Shown in pieces: positions 57,217-64,000 of a DNA stretch of 64,000 nucleotides. The DNA comes from Pseudomonadota bacterium (GTDB taxonomy: Bacteria > Desulfobacterota > Desulfobacteria > Desulfobacterales > JAHIVH01): positions 43,836 through 107,835 of the forward strand of contig JAHIVH010000086.1 in the NCBI GenBank assembly GCA_018816735.1, in the 5' to 3' direction. Position numbers and translations under genes: made by a program. How positions within the stretch are numbered: the stretch's first letter is position 1; every line of letters begins with the position of its first letter. The notes beneath the pieces were generated by a model. That model did no database searches. It worked only from the letters and a program-made list of their open reading frames with translations, and had not been told where the DNA came from.

Positions 57217-57382
57217 CACTTTCTTCTCCTTTCATGTCTTCATGGTTGTTCTGTGGAAATAAGGGACAATTGAGGCATGAAAAAGAAATCCAGTCCTCTT
57301 CAGCCGCCTTATCAAGGCATTCATCATAAAATCTGCACCTGAAATACCGCTCGACCTTTTCCGGCAATAAGATTTCGTCCAT
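57206..57382 (-). CDS. Small four-cysteine protein
   Basis: A 58-codon frame from ATG 57382 (AAAGGAGA four bases upstream) to TAA at 57206. It begins MDEILLPEKVERYFRCRFYD and carries two Cys pairs, C-x5-C and C-x2-C (SCLNC), with an acidic tail. The pairs could bind zinc or an iron-sulfur cluster. It begins 19 bases after the primase stop and overlaps the next gene, so it is a real operon member by context. No family recognised. Confidence 0.6.
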   Translation of the reverse strand: MDEILLPEKVERYFRCRFYDECLDKAAEEDWISFSCLNCPLFPQNNHEDMKGEESDEP

Positions 57383-57401
57383 TGCTCTCCTTTATGGCTT
57401 T

Positions 57402-60326
57402 TCATGAAAAATATTTTGTGAAAGATCGCTTTCTATCTCCATTAATGATGCATTCATTTACAACATACAGCCAGCCTTCAGCTTCTATTGTCTTCAAGCT
57501 GTCCTTGAGACGTTCGGTCAGTGTACGGGTGTTTTTATAAGGATTTGTCCCTCCGTAATTTTTGGCAAGAATATTAAAGGCAGTAAGCAGATCCCGTGAT
57601 GAAGCAATGAACTTGACACCTATCGGCCGGTTATCTTGATTGTCCGGATACAGCTTGAGGCCCTTAAAAAGGTATCGTTGCTTGAACATCTCGTCATCCA
57701 TTCGCATACAATCATTCAACAGAATATCAAGATTATGAAGTATCGGGTTCGCCTCAAGCGTGGTGTCCTGTGAAAGCTGGTTTTGAGTGGTAATCCAGCA
57801 ATCCAGAAGCTCATCAGCGCTTCTGTAATATCCCTTTGCATCCGGATTATCATACGGCAACCGGATATATTTGATAAGCTCCTGGCAGATGATATAAAGG
57901 CAGGAAAAAAGCTCATTCAGCCGCTTCTTGGAATGATTCGGGTATTCCATATTAAGCTTTTTCAAGACCTTTTGCCGCCGTGCATGGAAATCCGGAAGGA
58001 TATCGTTTGAAACCATTTTAAAAAATGCACTCCATATCAAATCCCTGTGTTCCGCTATCTGCCTGGAAATCTCCGTGCTCTCGATAAAATCAGGGGTAAA
58101 ATACATTTCATCAAAGATGATTTCTATCGATCGGGTTACGAGCTCTGATTTAAGCAGCGGTTCAATCGAAGTCATGATGATTTGAGTATTTGACTTTTCA
58201 TAAACGTTTTCCGAATCCGTACCGCCCTTTCTTTTCTGCCGGGTGCCTCCTGTTGCAGTGACGAGAAGAAAACTTTCCATATACGGCACCCGGTCAGTTT
58301 CAAGGTTGTCTTCTACAAGAAGAGGACTTTTTGAACCTTCGGAGTAATTGGCAGAGGCGGTTGAAGAAGTCACGTCGTCATTGCCGTATACAAGCATTGA
58401 CTCAAACCTTGCCGCACTTGTTTTGCCGGATTGATGGGAGCCTGAGTATTTTCGAAAACCCTTTGCTTTTGTGGAATCGATCAGAATCGTATTCACGATA
58501 AAACAGACGATAAGGTATTTATTGGAATTGCTGCAGGCAAAGTTAATGAGAAGGTCTTTGAAATGTTGTAAGGTTTCCTGAATGGAAGCGTCAGGCAACC
58601 ATTCCAAAGGCTTCATTTTAGGTGAATTGGTCAGTAGTATCCGGTCATGGTTGATCCCGTTCAGTACCAGCTCGGTACTGTGCGGGGAAAGTTTTATAAG
58701 CTCACGGTGATCATTACAAAGGTTAAAAAAAATTGTCCGGTTATCGGTATGTATCCAACCCGGCATGACCGTCTTTTTACCCCGTTCATAGGCAAGCGCC
58801 CGAAGCACAGCCATAATGTTTTTGGTCTGATTTTGAGCAAAATTGATCCCGGCCACAAGGTAAAGAAACGAATTAAAGGCACTGTTATTGCCGATCGTGT
58901 AAACTTCCTGGCCATCAAAAAATTTGCAGTTATCGCCCTCATTAAAGAAGTTACCTACGGCACCAATATAATCAAAAACGATTTCGCCCTTCTCATCCGG
59001 ACTGATTTTGGTTTTCTGATCGTTCGGAGCCATTACGGTATACCATTTCTTTGCAGTGTGTAGCTGTTCTTTTAAAGGGAGCAAGCAGCTTCCCGCGTTA
59101 TCCATGGCCCGCTTGAAATAAGGTTCAGTATCGGTTTCAGATTTCAAACACTCATCAATATCCTTGCTGTTCCGGTTAAAAGAAATAATCTTCAGGGTTA
59201 ATAGTTTGGTTTCCACTTCATAGAGGTGTGAGTGCTCGAAGTCTTTTTCAGGAGCAAGGCTTGTCAGTGTCATTTCATCAATGCCACCATCACTTTCTTC
59301 AGATTCACCGATACGCCTTTTGATAATCCGGACGAACCTTCGGTTTGTCTTGATCAGCCTGTCTGTATAGGAATATTTCAGAAAGGCTTTCATGATCATG
59401 CCCATATATTTCTGGCCGTTCTGATCATTGTCAAAACAGCAAAATATCGTCTTCTTTCCGCTGGTATCGATCCACTGGTCAAGATAATCAATTTGGTCTG
59501 CTGATAACTGTCCGCAAGTGGCAATTACATGTGAATGATTCCCTTTATCAGCGACCTTCAAGAGATCATTTTCACCTTCGACAATGACAACCTGGTCATT
59601 TGAAAGGGCTCGCTGGTTATAGAATTTGCAATCCGGATCCTGAAATTCTTTGCATAGCCGGAAGCTGTTCTTCTTCGTGTGATGCTTGCATGAAAAACTG
59701 CCGATCTGCTCGTTTTTCATAAACCATGGGTAGACAAATAATCCTTCATAAAAAAAATCCCGCCACTGGCCGTGTTTCAATACAACCAAGCCGGATGATT
59801 CAATCTCTTCATGCGTAAAGCCCAAACCCAACAAATGTTTATACAGGTTGCCGTCTGCATAACCGACCTTGAATTTCTTCAACACCGTGTCGGAATGTCC
59901 CCGTTTATTTTTTTGATATGTCAGTGCCGTCTTGTTTTCATAAAGGCAGTCATGATAATAATTAGCGGCTGCTTTCCATATTCTTTGTTTGATTGTATCC
60001 GGATTATTTGGGGAGATTTCTTTGTCTGGATGATCGTGGGATTGAAGCTCATGACCGCACATATCGGCGGCTTTGATAAGCGCTTCCTTTGACGGACACT
60101 TATCAGTCAGTTCAATAAAAGAAAAAATATCCCCACCTTCCCCACACGAAAAGCAACTCCAGCTTTTCTGTTCAGGGTAAACAGTAAAGCAATCATTGTG
60201 CCCGCAACATGGGGCTGGACTAATTCTGAATGTATTACCTTCCTTTTTTGCCTTGGTGCCTGTCAACCCCTCTATCGCTTCTAAAATGTCAAGTTTCTGT
60301 TTAACAGATTCATAATCACTGCCCAT
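57402..60326 (-). CDS. Primase-helicase (CHC2 zinc finger, Toprim, P-loop ATPase)
   Basis: A 974-residue replication protein. Domains in order: a DnaG-type CHC2 zinc finger (about 34-65; CCGHNDCFTVYPE, then WSCFSCGEGGDIFSF); a Toprim domain with VIVEGENDLLKVAD near 249 and the acidic FCCFDNDQNGQKYM near 290; a long middle part; and a helicase-like ATPase with Walker A GSHQSGKTSA near 628 and Walker B SPLLVEDNLETD near 672. The C-terminal region holds helical repeats. It should prime and unwind the element DNA, giving the element its own replication start. A diverged fragment of its ATPase part is copied at 60681-60876. Confidence 0.88.
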   Translation of the reverse strand: MGSDYESVKQKLDILEAIEGLTGTKAKKEGNTFRISPAPCCGHNDCFTVYPEQKSWSCFSCGEGGDIFSFIELTDKCPSKEALIKAADMCGHELQSHDHPDKEISPNNPDTIKQRIWKAAANYYHDCLYENKTALTYQKNKRGHSDTVLKKFKVGYADGNLYKHLLGLGFTHEEIESSGLVVLKHGQWRDFFYEGLFVYPWFMKNEQIGSFSCKHHTKKNSFRLCKEFQDPDCKFYNQRALSNDQVVIVEGENDLLKVADKGNHSHVIATCGQLSADQIDYLDQWIDTSGKKTIFCCFDNDQNGQKYMGMIMKAFLKYSYTDRLIKTNRRFVRIIKRRIGESEESDGGIDEMTLTSLAPEKDFEHSHLYEVETKLLTLKIISFNRNSKDIDECLKSETDTEPYFKRAMDNAGSCLLPLKEQLHTAKKWYTVMAPNDQKTKISPDEKGEIVFDYIGAVGNFFNEGDNCKFFDGQEVYTIGNNSAFNSFLYLVAGINFAQNQTKNIMAVLRALAYERGKKTVMPGWIHTDNRTIFFNLCNDHRELIKLSPHSTELVLNGINHDRILLTNSPKMKPLEWLPDASIQETLQHFKDLLINFACSNSNKYLIVCFIVNTILIDSTKAKGFRKYSGSHQSGKTSAARFESMLVYGNDDVTSSTASANYSEGSKSPLLVEDNLETDRVPYMESFLLVTATGGTRQKRKGGTDSENVYEKSNTQIIMTSIEPLLKSELVTRSIEIIFDEMYFTPDFIESTEISRQIAEHRDLIWSAFFKMVSNDILPDFHARRQKVLKKLNMEYPNHSKKRLNELFSCLYIICQELIKYIRLPYDNPDAKGYYRSADELLDCWITTQNQLSQDTTLEANPILHNLDILLNDCMRMDDEMFKQRYLFKGLKLYPDNQDNRPIGVKFIASSRDLLTAFNILAKNYGGTNPYKNTRTLTERLKDSLKTIEAEGWLYVVNECIINGDRKRSFTKYFS

Positions 60327-60379
60327 CTGGTCACTTCCTTTCAGGTTGCTCCGGCCTGTCAGATTTAGAGTTTAACGAT

Positions 60380-60580
60380 CTATTGGCAGCGCATCAGCCT
60401 TAAGCTCAATTCAGCATGAAACCCAGGCTTGAGAATCATAATTGCCGCCTCGATCATGCCAATAACGTCCAGTATGTCCTCTGCGCTGCTATCATCTCTT
60501 TCCAGGGGCATGGCGTCGTCAATGGCCGATGCAATTACAGCTATTTTATGAAGCTGACTGTTGATCTTGTCTTTTTCCAT
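60380..60580 (-). CDS. Small helical protein upstream of the primase
   Basis: A 66-residue protein, MEKDKINSQLHKIAVIASAI, then an acidic turn and a helical second half ending LSLRLMRCQ. AAAGGAA lies nine bases before the ATG. It ends 53 bases before the primase start. No family recognised. The first 20 bases of the gene and its ribosome site belong to the 126-bp direct repeat, so they are duplicated before the chimeric ORF at 60900. Confidence 0.5.
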   Translation of the reverse strand: MEKDKINSQLHKIAVIASAIDDAMPLERDDSSAEDILDVIGMIEAAIMILKPGFHAELSLRLMRCQ

Positions 60581-60685
60581 TTCTGTTCATTCCTTTCGGT
60601 TTGCCTGCTTTGGTTCTCAAAACACTCAATCCCTTTTTAGTTTTTATTTCTGAATTCCCTGATGATGCTATCTGCCATCTGGTCA
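60560..60685 (-). repeat. 126-bp direct repeat, copy 1
   Basis: Identical over all 126 bases to 60880-61005, offset exactly 320. It contains the 3' end of the excisionase-like frame (ADSIIREFRNKN and stop), the intergenic stretch, the ribosome site and the first seven codons of the MEKDKIN gene. Confidence 0.95.
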
Positions 60686-60900
60686 GTTTCAAGGTTGTCT
60701 TCTACAAGAAGAGGACTTTTTGAACCTTCGGAGTAATTGGCAGAGGCGGTTGAAGAAGTCACGTCGTCATTGCCGTATATAAGCATTGACTCAAGCCTTG
60801 CCGCACTTGTTTTGCCGGATTGGTGGGAGCCTGAGTATTTTCTAACCCCCTTTGCCTTTGTAAAAAGGTATCTATTCGAGTTGATCTTGTCTTTTTCCAT
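60637..60900 (-). CDS. Chimeric ORF: MEKDKIN start + primase fragment + excisionase tail
   Basis: An 87-codon frame built of three in-frame pieces. Residues 1-7 are the start of the 66-residue gene. Residues about 8-73 copy the primase ATPase region, including the Walker A motif (SGSHQSGKTSAAR) and LLVEDNLETD, but 12 codons shorter after KYL and with three substitutions. Residues about 74-87 are the tail of the excisionase-like protein (MADSIIREFRNKN). It keeps the natural ribosome site AAAGGAA. It may be expressed as a small Walker-motif peptide or be a by-product of rearrangement; as a helicase it cannot work alone. Confidence 0.45.
   Translation of the reverse strand: MEKDKINSNRYLFTKAKGVRKYSGSHQSGKTSAARLESMLIYGNDDVTSSTASANYSEGSKSPLLVEDNLETDQMADSIIREFRNKN
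60681..60876 (-). repeat. Diverged partial copy of the primase gene
   Basis: 60681-60861 matches 58292-58472 with 7 mismatches in 181 positions. The copy then skips 36 bases relative to the primase and continues with a weaker match near 58512-58530. Mismatches cluster at one end, so the copy is either old or came from a related element. Confidence 0.85.
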
Positions 60901-61005
60901 TTCTGTTCATTCCTTTCGGTTTGCCTGCTTTGGTTCTCAAAACACTCAATCCCTTTTTAGTTTTTATTTCTGAATTCCCTGATGATGCTATCTGCCATCT
61001 GGTCA
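60880..61005 (-). repeat. 126-bp direct repeat, copy 2
   Basis: Identical to 60560-60685. Copy 2 lies at the true end of the excisionase-like gene. The two copies flank the primase fragment. The five bases GGTCA at the copy 1 border are shared with the primase source site at 58292, a possible microhomology joint. Confidence 0.95.
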
Positions 61006-61193
61006 ATCATCTTCGCTTCATCTTCATCAATCGAATGAGATTGAAGAAATTCATCAATGTCCGAGTATTTGACAAGGGTTACCCGTGAGTTTGGCCTTGA
61101 AAACTTAAGCCCCTTTTTAAACCAGGTCCTGAATGTTTTCGGTGTCGTGTTTGCATACTTTGCCGCTTGCTTAACTTTTCCCCATCCTTCCAT
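60957..61193 (-). CDS. Excisionase/MerR-like DNA-binding protein
   Basis: A 78-residue protein with a winged-helix excisionase pattern: VKQAAKYANTTPKTFRTWFK is the HTH and VTLVKYSDIDEFL the wing. A helical tail ends in IIREFRNKN. TAGGAGG lies before the ATG. Such proteins direct integrase towards excision or repress early genes. Its location between the regulators and the replication genes suits an early-operon role. Confidence 0.75.
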   Translation of the reverse strand: MEGWGKVKQAAKYANTTPKTFRTWFKKGLKFSRPNSRVTLVKYSDIDEFLQSHSIDEDEAKMIDQMADSIIREFRNKN

Positions 61194-61240
61194 CTGATTC
61201 CTCCTATTCTCTCTTATTCAGGTTGTCTGTTTGAACTTTG

Positions 61241-61294
61241 AAAATAAAAAAGCCGGAATAAGGAATCGATAACTGATATTTCCTTAATCCGGCT
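61241..61294 (-). terminator. Intrinsic terminator after the 92-residue gene
   Basis: AGCCGGATTAAGGAA and TTCCTTATTCCGGCT (minus strand) form a 15-position stem with one internal mismatch and a 14-base loop, followed by TTTTTTATTTT. It ends the transcript of the gene at 61340-61618. Confidence 0.8.
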
Positions 61295-61339
61295 GGCTGG
61301 CTTTGGCTTGCGGCTATTGGCTGGCTTGCTGGTTTACTC

Positions 61340-61618
61340 TCAGTTGACACAAATTGTTTGTTTGGAGGTCTGCTTAAGGACATATTTACCCTCCTTTTCA
61401 ATTCCTTCGTCATTGTGTTGGATTATAGGTATAGTTATGGGACCGGTCCCATAAATAACAATTCGTTTACCGTCGGTAAAAACCCTTTGGTTCGTGATTT
61501 TATACATATCATCATCTCCTCTTGGCAGTGGCTTATTGTCAGTAAAACCTCCTTGCTGTGTGATGTTATCCATAGTTTTTCCTTTTCCGAATGGCTTGCC
61601 TTTGTCAATTTCGCTCAC
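61340..61618 (-). CDS. Small element protein of unknown function
   Basis: A 92-residue protein starting at GTG 61618, five bases after AAGGAGG. The N-terminal half is polar and glycine-rich (KGKPFGKGKTMDNITQQGGF). The second half has a strand-like stretch KRIVIYGTGPITIPIIQ. No family recognised. It lies downstream of the Cro-like regulator gene and is followed by a strong terminator, so it is a short separate transcript or the leader of the early region. Confidence 0.5.
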   Translation of the reverse strand: MSEIDKGKPFGKGKTMDNITQQGGFTDNKPLPRGDDDMYKITNQRVFTDGKRIVIYGTGPITIPIIQHNDEGIEKEGKYVLKQTSKQTICVN

Positions 61619-61704
61619 TGTGTCCTCCTTTTTTGGCTTGACTTTGAGGCCTTTCCCGAATAAAAAAGAAAAAGCCTGCTCAGGTCACGCTTGTTTTAGA
61701 TTTT

Positions 61705-61748
61705 GCCTCTTATGTGCTGCCCACATGTAAGAGGCGCTTTTATTTTTA
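61705..61748 (+). terminator. Plus-strand terminator-like hairpin
   Basis: GCCTCTTA...TGTG pairs with CACA...TAAGAGGC (two-base bulge) around a short loop and is followed by GCTTTTATTTTTA on the plus strand. No plus-strand gene precedes it, so it may end an antisense or small RNA that runs through 61340-61700, or protect the HTH gene from read-through. Confidence 0.45.
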
Positions 61749-62000
61749 AGACATACTTTTTACAAAGCCTTTCATTTTGTGATGTTCTTTCAGCTCGTTT
61801 ATTAAATGGTTCGGGCATCCACACCCCCTTAGGTATTCTGCGATTTTATTCAAAAATAGAGTACCTCTTAGAAAATGTGAAACTGCACCGCCAGAGAGCT
61901 TATATCCTAAAGCACGATTAACATCCGACTGTTTTATCCCATTCCTGAGCATCCAGACTTTAATCTCAGTTCCGGGATTACATGACACACTTGCTGCCAA
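61746..62000 (-). CDS. Cro-like HTH regulator
   Basis: An 84-residue protein if read from TTG at 62000, which has GGAGAGGAGG six bases upstream; the longer ATG start at 62075 has none. The HTH is EIKVWMLRNGIKQSDVNRAL followed by SGGAVSHFLRGT, and a Cys-containing CGCPNHLINEL segment follows. It is divergent from the XRE regulator at 62162, as in cI/cro pairs. A TTGACA-based promoter lies at 62093-62121. Confidence 0.6.
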   Translation of the reverse strand: MAASVSCNPGTEIKVWMLRNGIKQSDVNRALGYKLSGGAVSHFLRGTLFLNKIAEYLRGCGCPNHLINELKEHHKMKGFVKSMS

Positions 62001-62030
62001 TTTTGACCTCCTCTCCAAATTATATTTGTC

Positions 62031-62151
62031 ATTGAATATTAAAAATGCTTGTGCTACCAATATTTCAAAGATCAAATATATGATGTAGTGTTATTACGCC
62101 ATGAAACTTTTGTTCTGTCAAGTTTTTTTACCACAAATTAATTGAATATTA
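62031..62151. promoter_or_regulatory. Divergent regulator control region with 11-bp direct repeats
   Basis: ATTGAATATTA occurs at 62031-62041 and again at 62141-62151, near the start codon of each divergent regulator. The second copy overlaps the ribosome site of the XRE gene. The minus-strand promoter TTGACA (62121-62116), 17 bases, CGTAAT (62098-62093) reads towards the Cro-like gene. The arrangement suits mutual repression. Confidence 0.45.
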
Positions 62152-62161
62152 GAGGTACTTA

Positions 62162-62947
62162 ATGGCAATTAGTCTCCAATTCATTAGGAATGTAAGAACA
62201 AAGTTCAACCTTACTCAAGAAGAGTTCGGAAAAAAAATCGGTTACTCAAGATCATACGTAAGGGATATTGAGCTTGGGAAGGTTCAACCATCAAGACTTT
62301 TTCTTGAAAAAATCAGTAATGAATTCCATGTCTCTATCGATTCGCTATTATCGTTCGACCCCATACTAAACGCTATTGAATTATCAATTGATCCTATATT
62401 GAACGCTATTGATAGGAGCCGTGGGCATGAAAACCCCAACATTCCATTCTTGATGGGCTTTACACAAGAAGAACTTGATTCCATTGAAGAACATCTTAAA
62501 ATTATTCTCGATGGAAGAGATACACGCTTTATTGATGCTTCAGAGCTGAAAACTAAAAATCAGTTATATGAGAAAATAACGGGTATTAATGGTAATATTA
62601 CAATATTGAGGAAAGCCCTTTCCACAATATTGATAAACAGTGAAAATGAAATAATGATCGTTATTAAAGCATTGTCATTATCAAAGATATCAGCCGGCCA
62701 TGTCCGCGATATTTTCAAAACCATGGATGATGCATGGAAAATGAGAAAAGAAGGTGAAGAAGTAATTGTAAATCATGCTAAGCCAAAATCCTGTTTAATA
62801 TTAATCGATTTTCCTAGCTTTCTGGAGAAGAATCATTCAAAGATCGGATACTATGCAATACCGATCTATCCAAACTTTCTTCAAAAGAAGGATATAATTG
62901 TCAAAGAACAAATCTATAGAAAAAATACTATACTTCCTGGTTCATAG
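62162..62947 (+). CDS. XRE-family (cI-like) HTH regulator
   Basis: A 261-residue protein. The N-terminal Cro/C1 HTH (about 8-62) reads RNVRTKFNLTQEEFGKKIGY then SYVRDIELGKVQPSRLFLE. Directly after it is a short tandem repeat (DPILNAIELSIDPILNAID). A long helical middle part and a C-terminal region of mixed strands follow, with no LexA-type Ser-Lys protease site. AGAGGT precedes the ATG. It probably keeps the element silent. It overlaps the convergent gene at its 3' end by 20 bases. Confidence 0.75.
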   Translation: MAISLQFIRNVRTKFNLTQEEFGKKIGYSRSYVRDIELGKVQPSRLFLEKISNEFHVSIDSLLSFDPILNAIELSIDPILNAIDRSRGHENPNIPFLMGFTQEELDSIEEHLKIILDGRDTRFIDASELKTKNQLYEKITGINGNITILRKALSTILINSENEIMIVIKALSLSKISAGHVRDIFKTMDDAWKMRKEGEEVIVNHAKPKSCLILIDFPSFLEKNHSKIGYYAIPIYPNFLQKKDIIVKEQIYRKNTILPGS

Positions 62948-63518
62948 CGGCATTTGCTTCCATTGTTCCAGGCTCCAAGCCTCTGATATCTTTTTTTTCA
63001 GACACATCCGCATTTTTATACCTCAACCGATCAGTTATATATCCCGCAAGCTGCAAAAGGTTATCCCTGATTTTTTCAGCTTGCGGATAATTTTCGGTCC
63101 CCAATTCTGAAATGACCAGGTTCACCTTTTTCAAATGTTTTTTGACCTGTTCAAGTGCATAATTGCTGCATCCAAACATACCCTGCTTTACAGATTCATA
63201 GGTCCTTGATGCTTCTTTTAGGCAATGCTCAGGGCTCTTTCTATATATCAACCCAAGCTCATTAATTTCTTGTTCCTGCTTTTCAATATACATTTCAACA
63301 ATCATGTTGAGCCCATATCTGTACTCATCGCTATTTTTCCATTCTTTGCCAAATTTATGGCTGAGGTCCGCACTCTCAAGTAAAGCGCCAAAGGCCCTTA
63401 ATGCCCAATTGTGGCTTATCATTTCTTCTTGAAAATTACCGAGTTCATATTCGGTGAAATCCTGGAATTCCGTTACCTCATCATCTGAATTTTCGATTTC
63501 TTTTTGTTTTTCTTCCAT
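62928..63518 (-). CDS. Unknown helical protein
   Basis: A 196-residue protein if started at ATG 63518, seven bases after GGAGG; longer starts at 63524 and 63593 are possible. An acidic N-terminus (EKQKEIENSDDEVTEFQDFT) is followed by long amphipathic helices (YGLNMIVEMYIEKQEQEINE, then ALEQVKKHLKKVNLVISEL). No family recognised; length and helical make-up resemble small phage accessory proteins. Confidence 0.55.
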   Translation of the reverse strand: MEEKQKEIENSDDEVTEFQDFTEYELGNFQEEMISHNWALRAFGALLESADLSHKFGKEWKNSDEYRYGLNMIVEMYIEKQEQEINELGLIYRKSPEHCLKEASRTYESVKQGMFGCSNYALEQVKKHLKKVNLVISELGTENYPQAEKIRDNLLQLAGYITDRLRYKNADVSEKKDIRGLEPGTMEANAAMNQEV

Positions 63519-63654
63519 GGTCATGCCTCCTTTGTTTTCGAGATATGCTTTCATACAAATGACATTTGAGCCTGATTTAATGTGTGACCTCATATTGTGA
63601 CCTTTTCCCTGTTGAAAGCCGGAAACCGTTCAATCATGATTGATGATTTAACGG

Positions 63655-63828
63655 TTATCCGTCTGTCAAGGCCTTCCAAACCGTATACAGTGAATCCCGC
63701 ATCTGATATGCTTCCGCTTCACTGGTTGATAATTCCTTGAAGATGTCGAAATACGTCCGGCTGCAGAATTTACAAAATGAATCCGCTTCAGACTTTGTAA
63801 GCTCAACCGTTAAAATGATCTTGTCCAT
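63655..63828 (-). CDS. Small unknown protein
   Basis: A 57-residue protein from ATG 63828, preceded by GGAGG four bases upstream; the longer frame to 63939 lacks a ribosome site. It begins MDKIILTVELTKSEADSFCK and contains a CKFC pair, then a helical acidic part. No family recognised. It lies 136 bases upstream of the helical gene on the same strand. Confidence 0.5.
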   Translation of the reverse strand: MDKIILTVELTKSEADSFCKFCSRTYFDIFKELSTSEAEAYQMRDSLYTVWKALTDG

Positions 63829-63873
63829 ATGACCTCCATGAATGCTTGTCGATAAAGGACTATAGCGCTGAGC

Positions 63874-63993
63874 AAAATTCACCCGCCTGAGCTGATGTAA
63901 AAGAAACCTTTGAATGACAAGATCGTGTAAACGTAACAATCATTAATTTGTTTTTCCCGCTATCCCGCCCTGATTATAAAAAATTCACCCGCC
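63874..63993. repeat. 14-bp direct repeat pair at the window edge
   Basis: AAAATTCACCCGCC occurs at 63874-63887 and 63980-63993, 106 bases apart, in a gene-free stretch. More copies may follow beyond 64000. Confidence 0.55.
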
Positions 63994-64000
63994 CGTCCCG

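Larger units (their letters stand above)
51862..64000. mobile_element. Integrative element at tRNA-Glu (right end beyond window)
   Basis: The left edge is the 3' half of tRNA-Glu, with a tyrosine integrase pointing at it. Inside are a serine recombinase, a second tyrosine recombinase, a Mor-like activator, a GemA-like protein, a primase-helicase, an excisionase-like protein and two divergent HTH regulators. No second copy of the tRNA 3' sequence was seen up to 64000, so the right attachment site lies outside. No structural phage or conjugation genes are visible. A satellite-like or plasmid-like integrative element, or a prophage whose late genes lie further right, are the options. Confidence 0.8.

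Noticed and set aside
60600..61010. CRISPR-like array
   Set aside because: There are only two long copies (126 bp) with a 194-base protein-like insert; no short regular repeats or cas genes occur in the window.
61204..61413. 69-codon minus-strand frame with Gln/Pro/Ser repeats
   Set aside because: It runs through the strong terminator hairpin and GGCTGG-type repeats, overlaps the better-supported 92-residue gene by 74 bases, and has no ribosome site.
51890..64000. Second tRNA-Glu 3' end (attR) within the window
   Set aside because: No second copy of the T-arm/acceptor sequence was found up to 64000, so the right boundary cannot be placed.

Overview
The window looks like the chromosome of an anaerobic, AT-leaning Gram-negative bacterium, most likely a sulfate-reducing Desulfobacterota (Desulfobacterales-like). 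This is an inference from gene content: a giant two-module BcrA/BadF-type acyl-CoA dehydratase activase, a MinD-like ATPase followed by a J-domain-like/RodZ-type HTH protein, paired PilT-type ATPases with DivIVA and YggT neighbours, LolA, MltB and a DsbD/thioredoxin set. No rRNA or ribosomal protein gene is present to fix the taxonomy.

Positions 1-51.8 kb are ordinary chromosome. 0-12 kb: FmdB-type zinc ribbon (partial), the activase, then a divergent cell-envelope locus made of a SPOR-domain outer-membrane protein and a repeat-built lipoprotein on the minus strand and an MMPL/RND exporter on the plus strand that is broken by two frame changes. 12-17 kb: two half-size permeases, a CDP-alcohol phosphatidyltransferase, recN, and the MinD/J-HTH pair. 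17-22 kb: a complete branched-chain amino-acid-type ABC importer (livK-H-M-G-F) with a strong promoter and a terminator after livK. 22-29 kb: nadK, an SDR/DUF2867 protein, TetR regulator, SCP2-like protein, a flavin oxidoreductase, and an XRE regulator with a small membrane protein in an AT-rich gap. 29-37 kb: Nudix hydrolase, secreted thioredoxin, dsbD, proC, then yggT, divIVA, pilT, pilU and a zinc-ribbon/pseudo-receiver protein. 37-44 kb: tilS-ftsH-folP-ybbR-coaX, without the cdaA gene that often sits between folP and ybbR. 44-52 kb: SRP RNA, grpE-dnaK with a heat-shock-like promoter, lolA, the radA-rlmE-yebC operon, mltB, a small membrane protein and tRNA-Glu(CTC).

From the 3' end of tRNA-Glu to the end of the window (about 12.1 kb, right end not reached) lies an integrated mobile element. 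A tyrosine integrase abuts the tRNA. It is followed by a serine recombinase, a Mor/C-like transcription activator, an unknown coiled-coil-like protein, a gap with iterated ACATGT motifs, a second tyrosine recombinase of XerC/D type, a GemA/DUF1018-like protein, a small four-cysteine protein, a 974-residue CHC2-Toprim-helicase primase, an excisionase-like DNA-binding protein and a divergent pair of HTH regulators resembling a lysogeny switch. No capsid, tail, lysis or conjugation gene is visible, so it is either a satellite-like or integrative element, or the cargo lies beyond position 64000. Inside it sits an unusual rearrangement: an exact 126-bp direct duplication that brackets a diverged fragment of the primase gene and creates an in-frame three-part chimeric ORF.
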